The notes below the pieces were generated by a model. The model did no database searches. It saw only the letters and a list, made by a program, of their open reading frames with translations, and was not told the origin of the DNA. Shown here in pieces: positions 1 to 10,415 of a stretch of 64,000 nucleotides of DNA. Position numbers and translations under genes: made by a program. Location: the NCBI GenBank assembly GCA_963844635.1, contig CAWJPD010000005.1, positions 682,001 through 746,000 of the forward strand, given 5' to 3'. The DNA is from JAJPKK01 sp963844635. GTDB lineage: Bacteria > Pseudomonadota > Alphaproteobacteria > Rhizobiales > Xanthobacteraceae. Within the stretch, counting starts at the first letter, position 1; the number at the start of each line of letters is the position of its first letter.

Positions 1-3000
1 TTGTCGGGATCGGCGCGTCTGCCGGCGGCATCCAGGCATTGCAACTTTTTTTCGGTGCATTGCCTGAGCGCACCGGTCTGGCTTTCGTTGTCGTCGTCCA
101 CCTGGATCCGCAAGGCCGCAGCGAACTGTCGAGCATCCTTGGCGCACGCACGCGCATGCCGGTGCGCCAGGTCACTGCCACGGAGACCCTGTGCGCAGAT
201 CATGTGTACGTCATTGCCCCCGATCGCCGGCTGCAGATCACGGATAGCGAAATAGCGGCGGTCGCGTTCGACGAGCCCCGGGGCCAACGCGCGCCCATCG
301 ATCTCTTTTTCCGTTCGCTCGCCGAACAGCATGGCGACGGCTTTGCCGTCATCCTCACCGGTGCAGGTTCCGACGGCTCGGTCGGGGTCCGCGCGGTCAA
401 GGAAGCCGGCGGCATCATCCTGGTTCAGGACCCGAACGAAGCCGAATTTCCGTCGATGCCGCGCAGTGCCATTGCGACGGGAATTGCCGATTTCGTGCTT
501 CCGGTGCACGAACTTGCAGAGCGGCTCGTCGAACTCGTCCATAACCGGCAAACTGCGGCGATCCCCGACGAGCAGCGTGTCGACGAGGAACTGCTGCAAC
601 GTATTCTCGCCCATGTGCGGGTTCGAACCGGGCACGATTTTTCCAAATACAAGCGCTCGACCGTGCTGCGGCGCGTCGCGCGGCGCATGCAGATCACCCG
701 CAGCGAAAACCTCCCGGATTACTTCGATTTCCTGCGCGACCACGCCGATGAAGCACAGGCGCTCCTTGGGGACCTCCTCATTTCGGTGACGACCTTTTTT
801 CGCGATGCCGAGGCGTTCGAATCGCTGAAAATCCACGTGATCAAACGCATATTCGAGGGAAGAACCGGGAACGAGTCGATCCGAGTATGGGTGCCGGGCT
901 GCGCCACCGGAGAGGAAGCATATTCGATCGCCATGTTGCTGCTCGAGGAGGCGGCAACGCGGGATGTGCGGCCGACGCTCCAGGTGTTCGGCTCCGATCT
1001 TGACGCCAACGCGCTCGCGGTGGCGCGCGAAGGGCGTTTTCCTGTCGCCATTCAAGCCGATGTCAGCGAGGACCGGTTGCGCCGGTTTTTTCAGCGCGAG
1101 GGGGAGCATTATCGCGTTCGGCGGGAGCTTCGCGACGTGGTCCTGTTTGCAAGTCACAGCCTCCTCAAGGATCCGCCGTTTTCCCGCATCGATCTCATCT
1201 CCTGCCGCAACCTGCTCATCTATCTCAACCGCGACCTGCAGCAGCAGGCGTGCATGACGTTTCATTATGCGCTGAACCCTCATGGCTATCTGCTGCTTGG
1301 CGCGTCCGAGACCGCCGATTACCCCCCCGGGCTGTTTCACACCATTGACCGCAAATCGCGCATCTACCAGGCGACCGGCCTTTCCAAGGATAAGCCGATG
1401 CTGCTGTCGCCTCTGCTCACCGGGATCGACGTGCGCGATCACGCGAAGCGGGCTCGGCGCGAAACGGGTGCCGGTTCCTTGCTGAGCGAAGCCGCGGTGC
1501 ATCGGGAGGCCATCGAAAAGCTCGCGCCGCCGAGCATCTTGGTGGACCATGCGCATCACGTCGTGCACTTGTCCGAAACGGTTGACCGATACCTCCAGCC
1601 GGCCGGGGGTCCACTGACCGGGGATGTGGTCGATTTGGTGAGGCCGGAAATCCGGTTCGAGTTGCGCTCGGCGCTTCACCGGGCCTTGGAGCACGGCCAG
1701 CCGACGCTCAGCCTGCCCATCATGGTGCGGTTCAATGGCGCCGCGCATCGCGTGCATTTCCAGGTCAGCCCGATGGAAGAGCTGAAGCATCTCACATCCC
1801 GCAGTGCAGTGGTGATGTTTCTCGAAGGCGAAGCGGTCGATGCCGAATCGCAGCCGGTGAACGAGGCGGGACGGGACCGCGACGAAACCGTCCGCAGGTT
1901 GACCGAGGAATTGCAAGTCACTCAGCAGCGGCTTCGCACGACTCGGGAGGAGTTCGAGGCTGCCAATGAGGAGCTGCGCGCGGCTAACGAGGAGCTGCAA
2001 TCGATCAACGAGGAATACCGGTCGACCTCCGAAGAATTGGAGACGAGCAAAGAGGAATTACAGTCGATCAATGAGGAATTGCAGACGGTCAACAGCGAAT
2101 TGAAATTGAAGCTGGAAGTGGTATCGCGCGCGCATAGCGATCTTCAGAACCTGATGGCCGCGACCGATTTCGGCACCTTGTTTCTCGACTCGGCACTCCG
2201 CATCAAGAGGTTTACGGAACCGGTGACGGCGCTGTTCCGCATCACGCCGAGCGATGAAGGCCGGCCGCTGAGCGATTTTGCGCACCTCTTGGAGTACGAC
2301 GGCCTGATCGCGGATGCGCACGCCGTGCTTTCGCAACTTGCCCCGATCAAGCGGGAGCTGCGCAGCCGGGAAAAGCGCTGGTACGATGTCCGCCTGCGTC
2401 CCTATCGGACGCTCGACGACAAGATCGATGGCGTCGTGATTACCTTCATCGACATCACCGAGCGTCGTCAGGTGGAGGAGGCGCTGCGGGATAGCGAGCA
2501 GCGGCTGAGCCAGGTGCAGCGCCTTCTCGAATTGTCCGGTGACCCGATATTCATCTGGGACGCTGGCGGCGAAATTGTCGAGTGGAACCGGGGCTGCGAA
2601 CAGCTTTACGGCTACACCCGTCAGGAAGCGCTGGGAGGGAAAGCGGAAGAACTGCTGCAAACGAGTGTGCTGGGTTCTTCGATGGTCGAACTGCGGACAA
2701 GGCTCTCGGAACAGCAAAGTTGGAGCGGCGAACTCAGGCAACGGTCGAAGTCGGGCGGTGACCTTGTTGTCGAGACCAACATTGTGCTCAGGGACATGGG
2801 TGGCCGACGCCTGGCGCTCGAGAGCGGGCGCGACATCACCGAGCGCAAGCAGTGGGAAAAGCGGCAGACCATGTTGCTGGCGGAATTGTCGCACCGCATC
2901 AAGAACACGCTCGCCGTGGTGCAGGCCATCGCGCATCAGAGCCTGCGGCGCGGCTCAAGCGAAGATTTCATTCAGCGGTTCGACGGCCGGCTCGCGGCGC

Positions 3001-3458
3001 TGGCGCGCGCCCATGACCTTCTCGTGCAATCGCAATGGGAAGGAGCGGATCTCGCCACGCTCGCACGCAGCCAGCTCGAACCCTATGCCTCCGAAAATCC
3101 CAAGCGGCTGAAAATCGAGGGCCAACCGATCACATTATTCGCCGATATTGCAACGCCCTTGGGTCTTGTGCTGCATGAGCTTGCAACCAACGCGGCAAAA
3201 TACGGTTCGCTGTCGGTCCAAGACGGCATTGTAGACGTGACCTGGACGCTCCTCACGCCCCGCAACGGGCCTCTCGTGCTCACCCTGGTCTGGCGTGAGA
3301 AGAATGGACCGCCGATATCGCGGCCCAATTCGAACGGATTTGGCAGCGCGCTGATAGAAAGCGGAATCCCGCAGGCGCGGGTCAGTCGCGATTTCCGTCA
3401 CGACGGTCTTGTCTGCACCATCGAGCTCACATTACCCGAGGCGCCCCAAGTGCAGTAA
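1..3458 (+). CDS. CheB-CheR-PAS-HWE sensor histidine kinase, 5' end outside window
   Basis: The reading frame is open from base 3 and begins with VGIGASAGG, the N-terminal glycine-rich motif of CheB methylesterases, so the true start lies upstream. Domains over about 1,151 visible residues are: CheB methylesterase (1-190); CheR methyltransferase (195-450), with the SAM motif GCATGEEAYSIAM near residue 300; a long Glu/Asn-rich coiled coil (about 625-710); two PAS domains (about 715-950); and an HWE-type kinase with phospho-acceptor His in LSHRIKN (about 964), the N-box HELATNAAKYG and the WREKNGPP motif. This fusion is a known alphaproteobacterial architecture, thought to couple chemotaxis-like adaptation chemistry to a cytoplasmic phosphorelay. 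No transmembrane segment is visible and no cheA/cheW genes follow. Function is inferred from domains. Stop is TAA at 3456-3458. Confidence 0.93.
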   Translation, partial: VGIGASAGGIQALQLFFGALPERTGLAFVVVVHLDPQGRSELSSILGARTRMPVRQVTATETLCADHVYVIAPDRRLQITDSEIAAVAFDEPRGQRAPIDLFFRSLAEQHGDGFAVILTGAGSDGSVGVRAVKEAGGIILVQDPNEAEFPSMPRSAIATGIADFVLPVHELAERLVELVHNRQTAAIPDEQRVDEELLQRILAHVRVRTGHDFSKYKRSTVLRRVARRMQITRSENLPDYFDFLRDHADEAQALLGDLLISVTTFFRDAEAFESLKIHVIKRIFEGRTGNESIRVWVPGCATGEEAYSIAMLLLEEAATRDVRPTLQVFGSDLDANALAVAREGRFPVAIQADVSEDRLRRFFQREGEHYRVRRELRDVVLFASHSLLKDPPFSRIDLISCRNLLIYLNRDLQQQACMTFHYALNPHGYLLLGASETADYPPGLFHTIDRKSRIYQATGLSKDKPMLLSPLLTGIDVRDHAKRARRETGAGSLLSEAAVHREAIEKLAPPSILVDHAHHVVHLSETVDRYLQPAGGPLTGDVVDLVRPEIRFELRSALHRALEHGQPTLSLPIMVRFNGAAHRVHFQVSPMEELKHLTSRSAVVMFLEGEAVDAESQPVNEAGRDRDETVRRLTEELQVTQQRLRTTREEFEAANEELRAANEELQSINEEYRSTSEELETSKEELQSINEELQTVNSELKLKLEVVSRAHSDLQNLMAATDFGTLFLDSALRIKRFTEPVTALFRITPSDEGRPLSDFAHLLEYDGLIADAHAVLSQLAPIKRELRSREKRWYDVRLRPYRTLDDKIDGVVITFIDITERRQVEEALRDSEQRLSQVQRLLELSGDPIFIWDAGGEIVEWNRGCEQLYGYTRQEALGGKAEELLQTSVLGSSMVELRTRLSEQQSWSGELRQRSKSGGDLVVETNIVLRDMGGRRLALESGRDITERKQWEKRQTMLLAELSHRIKNTLAVVQAIAHQSLRRGSSEDFIQRFDGRLAALARAHDLLVQSQWEGADLATLARSQLEPYASENPKRLKIEGQPITLFADIATPLGLVLHELATNAAKYGSLSVQDGIVDVTWTLLTPRNGPLVLTLVWREKNGPPISRPNSNGFGSALIESGIPQARVSRDFRHDGLVCTIELTLPEAPQVQ

Positions 3459-3484
3459 TCTCGGCACGATCGCCGAGAACGCCG

Positions 3485-4652
3485 ATGAATTTCGCCTTCA
3501 CCGAAGAGCAGGCGCTGTTTGCCGAATCCGTGCGCCGTTTCGCGGCGGCAGAACTCGAAGCGGGTTCGCTCGCGCGCGCTCACGATCCGCGCTTTCCCTT
3601 CGATGTGGCGCAACGGATGAGCCGTCAAGGTCTGATGGGCTCACGCTGGCCTCGGCAGATGGCGGGCAGGGCGGCTCGCTGATGGACGCCGTGATCGCCA
3701 TCGAGCAGGTGGCAGGCGCCTGTCCGCGCAGCGCCGACGTGGTGCAGTCCGGCAGCTTCGGCCCGATCCGCACCTTCGCGGAATATGCTTCGCCGGCACT
3801 CAAGACAAAATTCCTTCACGACCTGTTGGCCGGGCCGCACCGTCATGAGCCTCGCCATGTCGGAGCCGGACGCAGGTTCGGCGGCAACCGACCTCACGAC
3901 CACGGCGCGGGTGGAGGGCGCGCAGTGCGTGATCAACGGCACCAAGGTGTTCTCCACCTTCAGCGCCGATGCCGCCGTGTTTCTGGTCTATGCGCGGTTC
4001 GGCCCCGGCATGTCCGGCATCGGTTCGGTCGTGGTCGAGCGCGGCGCACCGGGCTTTCATATCGGGCGCCCGTCGACCTTCATGAGCGGCGAGGAATGGT
4101 GCGAACTGCATTTCGACGATTGCCGCATTCCCGTCGAGTCACATTTTGCTCGGCCCCGGCGGTTTCAAGAAGCAGATCGCGGGGTTCAACGTCGAGCGCA
4201 TCGGCAATGCCGCCCGCGCCCTCGCCTTCGGCCGCTATGCCTTCAACAAGGCGCGCGACCATGTGGCGACCCGCCGACAGTTCGGCCGGCCGCTGTGCGA
4301 GTTCCAGGGCATGCAATGGAAGTTCGCCGACATGGCGCTCAAGCTCGAAGCGCCCAGCTGCTGCTCTATCGCGCCGCCGCCAATGCGGACACGCGGCATG
4401 CCGTGGGCTTACGAGACGTCACTCGCCAAAGTGGCGTGCAACCTTGCCGGGTTCGAAGTCGCGAACGAGGCGGTCCAAGCGATGGGCGCGACGGGCTACA
4501 GCCGGGACACGCTGGTCGAATATTGCATGCGCCGCTGCCGCGGCTGGATGATCGCCGGCGGCTCGGTCGAAATGCTGAAGAACCGCATCGCCGAAGAGAT
4601 TTTCGGCCGCCGCTTCGACCAACGCGGGACGCGCGCCGATGCAGCGGAATGA
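3485..4652 (+). pseudogene. Acyl-CoA dehydrogenase, broken by about five frameshifts
   Basis: Collinear acyl-CoA dehydrogenase segments appear in changing frames. The N-terminal helix MNFAFTEEQALFAESVRRF starts at ATG 3485. Shifts fall near 3640, 3830, 4140, 4350 and 4400. The FAD/substrate-binding segment MSEPDAGSAATDL and the C-terminal segments DHVATRRQFGRPL and AMGATGYSRDTLVE are all present. Repaired length would be about 385 residues, normal for the family, which oxidises acyl-CoA to enoyl-CoA using FAD. No nonsense codons occur within the correct frame of any segment, so only indels have broken it. That could be sequencing error or very recent decay. Its end overlaps the next gene by 14 bases, as in an operon with the synthetase and the MmgE/PrpD gene. 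Confidence 0.85.
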
Positions 4653-6789
4653 CGTTGAGCGGGTGGCGCCAAAAGCGGCGCATTCGGAAAGTACCAGGAC
4701 CTTGTACGAGGCGCTGTTCTCGCCGCATGCGGTGGCGGTGATCGGCCAATCGAACGACGCTGCCAAGACGGCGGGGCGGCCGCTGAAATTCCTGCGGCAG
4801 CGCGGGCTTTGCAGGGACGCATCTATCCGGTCAATGCGTATCGTCAGCGAGGTGCTTGGCGAGCGCGCCTGGCCCTCGCTCGAGGCGCTGCCCGAGGTGC
4901 CGGAGCACGTCTACATCATCACGGCGGCCGACGCCGCGATGAGCGCGCTCGAAGCCTGCGGCAAGCGCCGGGGTCGCGGTCGCGACCGTCCTGACGGACG
5001 GCTTCGCCGAGGCCGGTTCGGCCGGCGCGGCCCGCGAGGCTCGGCTCGCCGAGATCGTCGCCGCAACCGGAATGCGCGTCGTCGGCCCGTCGAGCCTCGG
5101 CATCGTCAATTTGCGCAACGGCACGCTGCTGACCGCGAACGCCGCCTTCGACGAGCCGCGATTTGCCGGTCGGCAGCATCTTCGCCGCTTCTCACAGCGG
5201 CGGCATGATCGGCACGTTGGTGTCGCGCGGCAAGGCTTGCGGCGTCGGCTTCGCCGGTCTCGTCTCGGTCGGCAACGAGGTCGATCTGTCGCTCGGCGAA
5301 ATCTGCCTGCGTCGCCACGCTCGAAGACGCTGAGATCGCCGGCTACGTGCTGTTCCTCGAAACGATGCGCCATGCCGACCGGCTGCGCGCTGTTCGCCGA
5401 GCGCGCCGCGCTGGCCGGCAAGCCGGTGCTCGCCTACAAGCTCGGCCGCTCGCAAGACGGCGCGCGAGCTTGCCGCGACCCATACCGGCGCGCTCGCCGG
5501 CGAGGACGAAGTCAGCCGATGCGTTCCTGCGCGACTGCGGCATTGCACGGGTGCACACATTGTCGGCGCTGATCGAGGGACTGCCGTTGCTGGCGCGCGT
5601 CCCTGCGATGCCGGGCCGGCGCGGGCCGCAGCGTCGCGGTCGTCACCACCACCGCCGGCGGCGCCGCGATGATGGTCGATGCGCTCGCCGGGCCGCGGCG
5701 TCGAGGTGGTGCCGCCTCGGCCGGCGACCAATGGCTGTTCGAGCAGCCGGCATCAATGCGGCGGCCGCACGACTGATCGACCTCACGCTTGCCGGCGTCC
5801 GCTACGACGTGATGAAGGCCGGCCCTCGGGATACTCACAACCGCGCCGGAGTTCGAGATGGTCGTGCCGTTGTCGGCTCCTCGGCACAGTTCTATCCGGA
5901 GCTTGCGGTGCAGCCGATCATCGACACGCGCGCGGCAGGGCGCCGGAAAGCCGGTTGCGGTGTTTCTGGTCCCGGAAGCGCCGCAGGCGCGTGCTCGCAC
6001 TCGGGCGGGCCGGGATCGCCAATTTCTACACGCCGGAAGCCTGCGCCGATGCCGTCGCCGCGGCGCTCGGCGCGGCGCCGCCGCGGATTCTGCCGCGCCG
6101 GCCGCGGCGCGCGTTGTTCCGCACAGGGCGCAATCGACCGGGGAAGCGAGTCGGGGGCGCCGGCCGCACGCTGGACGAATGCAATCCGACGCCGTGCTTG
6201 ACCGGCTCGGCGATTCCGCACGCGCCCGCGTCTCGCCTTCGACATCGACGCGTTGCCGCCGACGCTGCCGTTTCCCTATCCGGTTGCCGTAAAGGTCGTG
6301 TCGCAGGAGATTTCGCACAAGTCCGATGTCGGCGGCGTCGCACTCGCCATCGCCGATGCAGGCGCTGATGCGCGCCGCGATCGCCGCAATGCGGGGCGGC
6401 ATTGCCGACATGCGCGGCGCGTGCTGGTGCAGCCGATGGTTGCCGGCATCGGCGAAGCCCTCATCGGCTATCGCGTCGACCCGATGTCGGATCCGCTGGT
6501 GATGGTGGCGGCGGGCGGCATTTTTGCCGAAATCTATCGCGACCGCAGCCTGCGCCTGGCGCCAGTCGATCTCGCTACCGCCCGCGAAATGATCGCGGAG
6601 GTACGCGCCTTCACGACGCTGGGGGGCTATCGCGGGCGGCCGGCTGGCGATATTGCCGCGCTTGCCGCAGCGATCGTCGCGCTGTCGCGACTAGTCGAGG
6701 ACCCAGCGGTTGTCGAGGCCGAGGTCAACCCGTTGATGGTCTGCGCGCAGGGAGCGGTCGCCGTCGATGCAGTGGTGCGCATGCGCTGA
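4639..6789 (+). pseudogene. Acyl-CoA synthetase, NDP-forming (acetate-CoA ligase family), many frameshifts
   Basis: ATG 4639 opens a segment ending in SPHAVAVIGQSNDAAKTAG, the CoA-binding Rossmann start of NDP-forming acyl-CoA synthetases. The next segments lie in other frames: RIYPVNAYR, then PEHVYIITAADAAMSALEACG, then VVGPSSLGIVNLRNGTLLTANAAFDEP-type sequence near 5090. The ATP-grasp end is intact in frame from 6253, with ISHKSDVGGVALAI, VDPMSDPLVMVAAGGIFAE and EAEVNPLMV. I count roughly ten frame changes. Repaired length would be about 715 residues, as expected for the single-chain form. The enzyme makes acyl-CoA with release of ADP and phosphate. It starts inside the end of the dehydrogenase gene and is followed 47 bases later by MmgE/PrpD, which suggests one carboxylate-degradation operon. 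Substrate is unknown. Confidence 0.8.
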
Positions 6790-6836
6790 ATCGGTTGCTC
6801 GAAGGCGCCGATCCGGCCCCCAATGAGGAGACTGAC

Positions 6837-8247
6837 ATGGCTCATGCCGAACTGGTTCACGGCCTGGAGGCCGATCAGAACGCCATCGGCGCCACCGCGG
6901 CGCTGGTCGATTTCGTGAGCGCGCTGTCCTATGGCGCGCTCGACGCCGAAGTGCGCCATTACGCGCGGCGCCATCTTCTCGATACCGTCGGGGTGATGAT
7001 CGCGGGGCCGGCGGCGAGGTGGCGAGCCGCGCCGAGGCGGTGCTCGGCGGCGGTGCGCGGCGGCCCGGCGGCATCCCGGTGCCCGGGCCGCGCGCGGCGC
7101 GCTTCGATCTGCTCGACGCCGCGTTTCTCGGCGGCACCGCCGCCCATGGCATCGAACTCGATGACGGCTATCGCCAGGGCTCGGTGCATCCCGGCTGCGC
7201 CGTCGTGCCGGCGGTGCTGGCGGCCGGCTTTGCCGGGCGGGCGCCGGCGGCAAGGCGGCGATCGAGGCGGTCGTCGCCGGCTATGAAACCACGATCGCGA
7301 TCGCCCGCGCCTGCCATCCCGACCTGCGCCAGCGCGGCTTTCATCCGACCGGCGCATGCGCGGTGTTCGGCGCCGCTGCCGCGGTCGCGAAGCTGCGCGG
7401 CCTGCCGCCGCCGCGATCGCCGACGCGCTTCGGCATCGCGGCGAGCAGCGCCGCCGGCCTGTTCGCGTTCGTCAATGGCGGCGCCGACATCAAGCGCCTG
7501 CATGCCGGCCACGCGGCGCGTGAAGGATTGCAGGCCGCGCTGTTCGCCGAACAAGGCGTGCGGGGCCGCCCGGACGTGATCGAAGGCCGCGACGGTTTTT
7601 TCAGGCCTTCGCGTTCGGCCGCATCGACAAGGCGCGGCCGATCGCCTGCCGCCGGGGGCGCCGTTCGGCATCACCGACTGCTACATCAAGCCCTACGCGT
7701 GCTGCCGGCACATCCAGCCCGCCATCGAGGCGCTGATCGCACTGTGCCGCGACGAGAACAGTGACGCCGGAGGAGGTGACGCGCATCGATGTCGATACCT
7801 ATCGCATCGCCGCCGAGCACGCCCAACCGGATGGGACGACTCCGCGAGCGCGCAGTTGAGCTTCCCATATTTGATCGGGCCTCGCGTTGCGGTTCCGCGC
7901 CATCCGGCTCGACATTTCGGCGACGATATGCGCCGCGATCCGGCGTTCCGCGCGATCGCCGCGCAAGCTGCACGTCACGGCGGCCCGGAAATCGACCGGC
8001 TCTATCCGCAACTACGCCCGGCGCGCGTCACGGTAACGACGCCACGCGGCACTTTCACCCGGCAGGCCGACGAGGCGCTGGGCTCTCGCCTCGTTCCGCT
8101 CGAAGACGCGGGCTTGCAGGCGAAATTTGCCGAACTGGTCGGTCCCGGTGCTGTCGCCCGAACGCGCGGCGCGCGCTTGCCGAGCAATTGTGGAACGTCG
8201 AAGCCGCTGACGATATCCGTCCGCTCGTGGAAGCGGCCGCCAAATAG
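6837..8247 (+). pseudogene. MmgE/PrpD family protein, broken by several frameshifts
   Basis: ATG 6837 follows a GAGGAG ribosome site. The first segment (LVDFVSALSYGALDAEVRHYARRHLLDTVGVMIAG) matches the helical N-terminus of MmgE/PrpD. Later segments in other frames give GTAAHGIELDDGYRQGSVHPG, then FHPTGACAVFGAAAAVAKLRGL, then NGGADIKRLHAGHAAREG and CYIKPYACCRHIQPAIEA. The C-terminal WNVEAADDIRPLVEAAAK ends at 8247. At least six frame changes are needed. Members include 2-methylcitrate dehydratase and cis-aconitate decarboxylase; which reaction applies here cannot be told. As third gene of the collinear set it supports a role in breaking down a branched or methylated carboxylic acid. Confidence 0.82.
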
Positions 8248-8284
8248 CGCGGCGCAGGCCGGCAAAGCCGGTCAGTCTGCCGGT

Positions 8285-8808
8285 TCAAACCCCGGAGCGG
8301 CGGCCACGGCGTCTGCCACGCGGTTCCGCGGCCAAGGGGGCCGTGGGAGTGGCCTGCGCCGCTTGCGGAGTTGCTCGATCCCGAGAACTGGTCGATGTAT
8401 CGGACGCCGGCGCACCCGACGGCCGGGGCGAAGGGTCGGCGGGAGCCGTTGCGTCTGGCTTTCCCGGTGACTCGGATAACGGGCCATTCGAGCGAACGTT
8501 CTTGGAGTTGCGCATGACTTCCAGGCAGGAGAGCAGTTCGACGTAACTCGGCGGGCCGCCTTGGCGCACGAGGCCGACGCATTGCGTCTTGTCGGCTAAA
8601 TTGAACTTGCTCCAGCTCTTTGACAGCGTATCGCGCGCGGCGTTTTCGTCGCCGAGGCAGGCTTCCTTATCGCGTCCGATGACGATGGTGCCCCGTGCCG
8701 CGGCTTCTCGCAGCTCGGCCCGACATTAAGCTTTGGCACCTGGGCCGTGGCGGCTTGCGACCATGTCGCGAGCGCGATTGCCGCGATCGGGATGACGATG
8801 CCTCGCAT
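8285..8808 (-). CDS. Conserved small secreted protein, one frameshift
   Basis: On the minus strand, ATG at 8808 opens a signal peptide (IVIPIAAIALATWSQAATAQ) followed by VPKLNVGPSCE. At about 8715 the frame breaks. Dropping two bases of GAGAAG restores a continuous reading: EAARGTIVIGRDKEACLGDE, then NAARDTLSKSWSKFNLADK, then TQCVGLVRQGGPPSYVELLSCLEVMR. This is the pattern of a small periplasmic protein family common in Bradyrhizobium relatives, with three conserved cysteines in the visible part and no assigned function. The C-terminus is a low-complexity Pro/Ala/Arg tail. The repaired protein is about 174 residues. It stands alone, with the MmgE/PrpD remnant convergent to it. Confidence 0.72.
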
Positions 8809-8837
8809 GATGTCCTCGTCTACCGCTGGCCAGCCAG

Positions 8838-8886
8838 CGCATGATCCCGAGTTTGCAGACTTTTCGGGACGAGATCATACGCAAAG
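8838..8886. repeat. Interspersed repeat family A, partial copy A1
   Basis: This short stretch holds GCGCATGATCCCGAG, then TTTGCAGACTTTTCGG and GATCATACGC. It is the hairpin half of the repeat seen more fully at 10314, 13896, 27438, 37143, 42025 and 49999. The rest of 8809-9171 holds no gene that I can support. Confidence 0.6.
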
Positions 8887-9171
8887 GCGCCCGACCGGGA
8901 AGCTCTCATGGGCTTCCCGCAGACGACAATATACCACCGACACCTTAACGACTGCTGGAGGAATTGCGTTCGGCCGTTCACGGCAATGGTGACCGGTATC
9001 CCGGTTTTCGCGGCTTCCTGGCTATGCTAGACGAGGCCCAGGCGAACAGCCGACTACGCCTGCGCGGCATCGGATCACGCCTTCGCCCGACCCGGCGCCG
9101 CGTCCGTCAGCACCTCAATGGCCGGTTGGCCGCACCACGGCAAAACCGCGTCGATCCGGGAGAGACTCAAC

Positions 9172-10072
9172 ATGTCGCGTCTTGCAATTGCATTAGCCGC
9201 GGGTTTCGTGGCCGCTGGGGCTTTGGCTGTCCACGCCCAAGCTCCGACGGCGCCGCCCGCTCAGCCCCCACTGTTCTCGACCACCAAGGTCCCTGGCACC
9301 GATAACGTTTACGTGTTCCGGTATCAGGGTCACCAGGCGATGTTCGTGGTGACGCCGGACGGCGTGATCGCCACCGACCCGATCAGTGAGCGGCGCCCGG
9401 CGGCAGCGGCCTATATCGGCGAAATCCGCAAGATCACCCAGGCCCCAATCCGCTACGTGGTGTACAGCCACAGCCATTTCGACCATATCGCCGGGGGTCA
9501 ACCGTTCAAGGATTCGGGTGCCATCTTCGTCGCCCACAAGAACGCCAAGTCGCTGATCGAGGAGCGCAAGCGGCCCGATGTCGTCGTCCCTGACCTCGTG
9601 GTCGACGATGGCGGCGGCAAGATCGAGCTCGGCGGCACCACGCTCGAACTGCTCTATCTTGGCAAGAATCACTCCGACAACGAGCTGATCATGCGGTTGC
9701 CCAAGGAGAAGGTGATCTTCGTCGTCGATTTCCTGCCGCTGTCCGGCACTCAGTTCCGGCAGATGGCCGATACCTATGTGCCCGAACAGGAAGCCGCGAT
9801 GAAGAAGATCCTCGAGATGGATTGGGACCACGCTGGTGCCGGGACATCCGGGCGCCGGGCGCGCCGTCGGCAACAAGGAGGACGTGAAGAACGACCTCGA
9901 TTACGTGCTCGACCTTTCCGCCGCAGTGAAGAAGGCCGTCGAGGAGGGCAAGAGCTACGACGAAGCCGAACGCGAAATCAAGCTGCCGAAATACGAGAAC
10001 CTTGCCGGCTACCGCAATAATCTCGCCGGCAATATCGAGCGCTACTACGATTATTGGAACCGCGGCATCTGA
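9172..10072 (+). CDS. Metallo-beta-lactamase-fold hydrolase, secreted, one frameshift
   Basis: ATG 9172 follows a GGGAGAG ribosome site and opens a signal peptide (LAIALAAGFVAAGALAVHAQA). The metal motif HSHFDH lies near residue 100, with a further His in GKNHSDNE near 166 and an Asp in VVDFLPLSG, as in the MBL superfamily that binds two zinc ions. The frame shifts near 9832: MKKILEMDWDH continues one frame over as LVPGHPGAGRAVGNKEDV. It ends YYDYWNRGI at 10072, giving about 300 residues. The family includes quinoprotein-relay and SoxH-like periplasmic hydrolases; the substrate is unknown. A strong terminator follows. Confidence 0.82.
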
Positions 10073-10117
10073 TGCCGCGATAGCGGCTCGACCCGAGCGA
10101 CTGTAATGGTTGACGAC

Positions 10118-10152
10118 GGCCCGATGCGCACCGCATCGGGCCAAGCCTTTTT
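10118..10152 (+). terminator. Rho-independent terminator after the MBL-fold gene
   Basis: An 11-base perfect stem, GGCCCGATGCG with CGCATCGGGCC and a CAC loop, is followed after five bases by a run of five T. It lies 45 bases past the stop of the MBL-fold gene on the same strand. Confidence 0.85.
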
Positions 10153-10313
10153 CCTCTCCCGCGTCGGAGCGGTCGGCGAACGAAGTGAGCCGGCAGGGGT
10201 TGCGGTGAGGAAACACCCCTCCACCATGCTGCGCATGGTCCCCCCCCCGCAAAGATGCAGGGGAGGACGAATGGGTCGGTGCCGGGTTCACGGATATGAA
10301 TGTCGACGGGAGC

Positions 10314-10415
10314 TAGAACGGGATGCGTTCAGGTTGAATCGCCTACCGCTCGATTATCATTGATTTTGCGCATGATCTTGTCCGAAAAGTCTGCAACTTT
10401 ACGGGATCATGCGCT
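10314..10415. repeat. Interspersed repeat family A, full copy A2
   Basis: About 100 bases beginning GGGATGCGTTCAGGTTGAAT and ending ACGGGATCATGCGC. It differs from the copy at 37143 by one visible base over about 95 bases. The right end touches the stop codon of the FAH-family gene, placing it between two convergent genes. Confidence 0.85.

Noticed and set aside
3409..4551. 380-codon single protein covering the dehydrogenase region
   Set aside because: Only a middle segment matches the family; the rest is out-of-frame sequence kept open by high GC.
8280..8300. GGTTCAAACCCC resembling a tRNA T-arm
   Set aside because: No acceptor or anticodon stem can be paired around it. No tRNA or rRNA was found elsewhere in the window.
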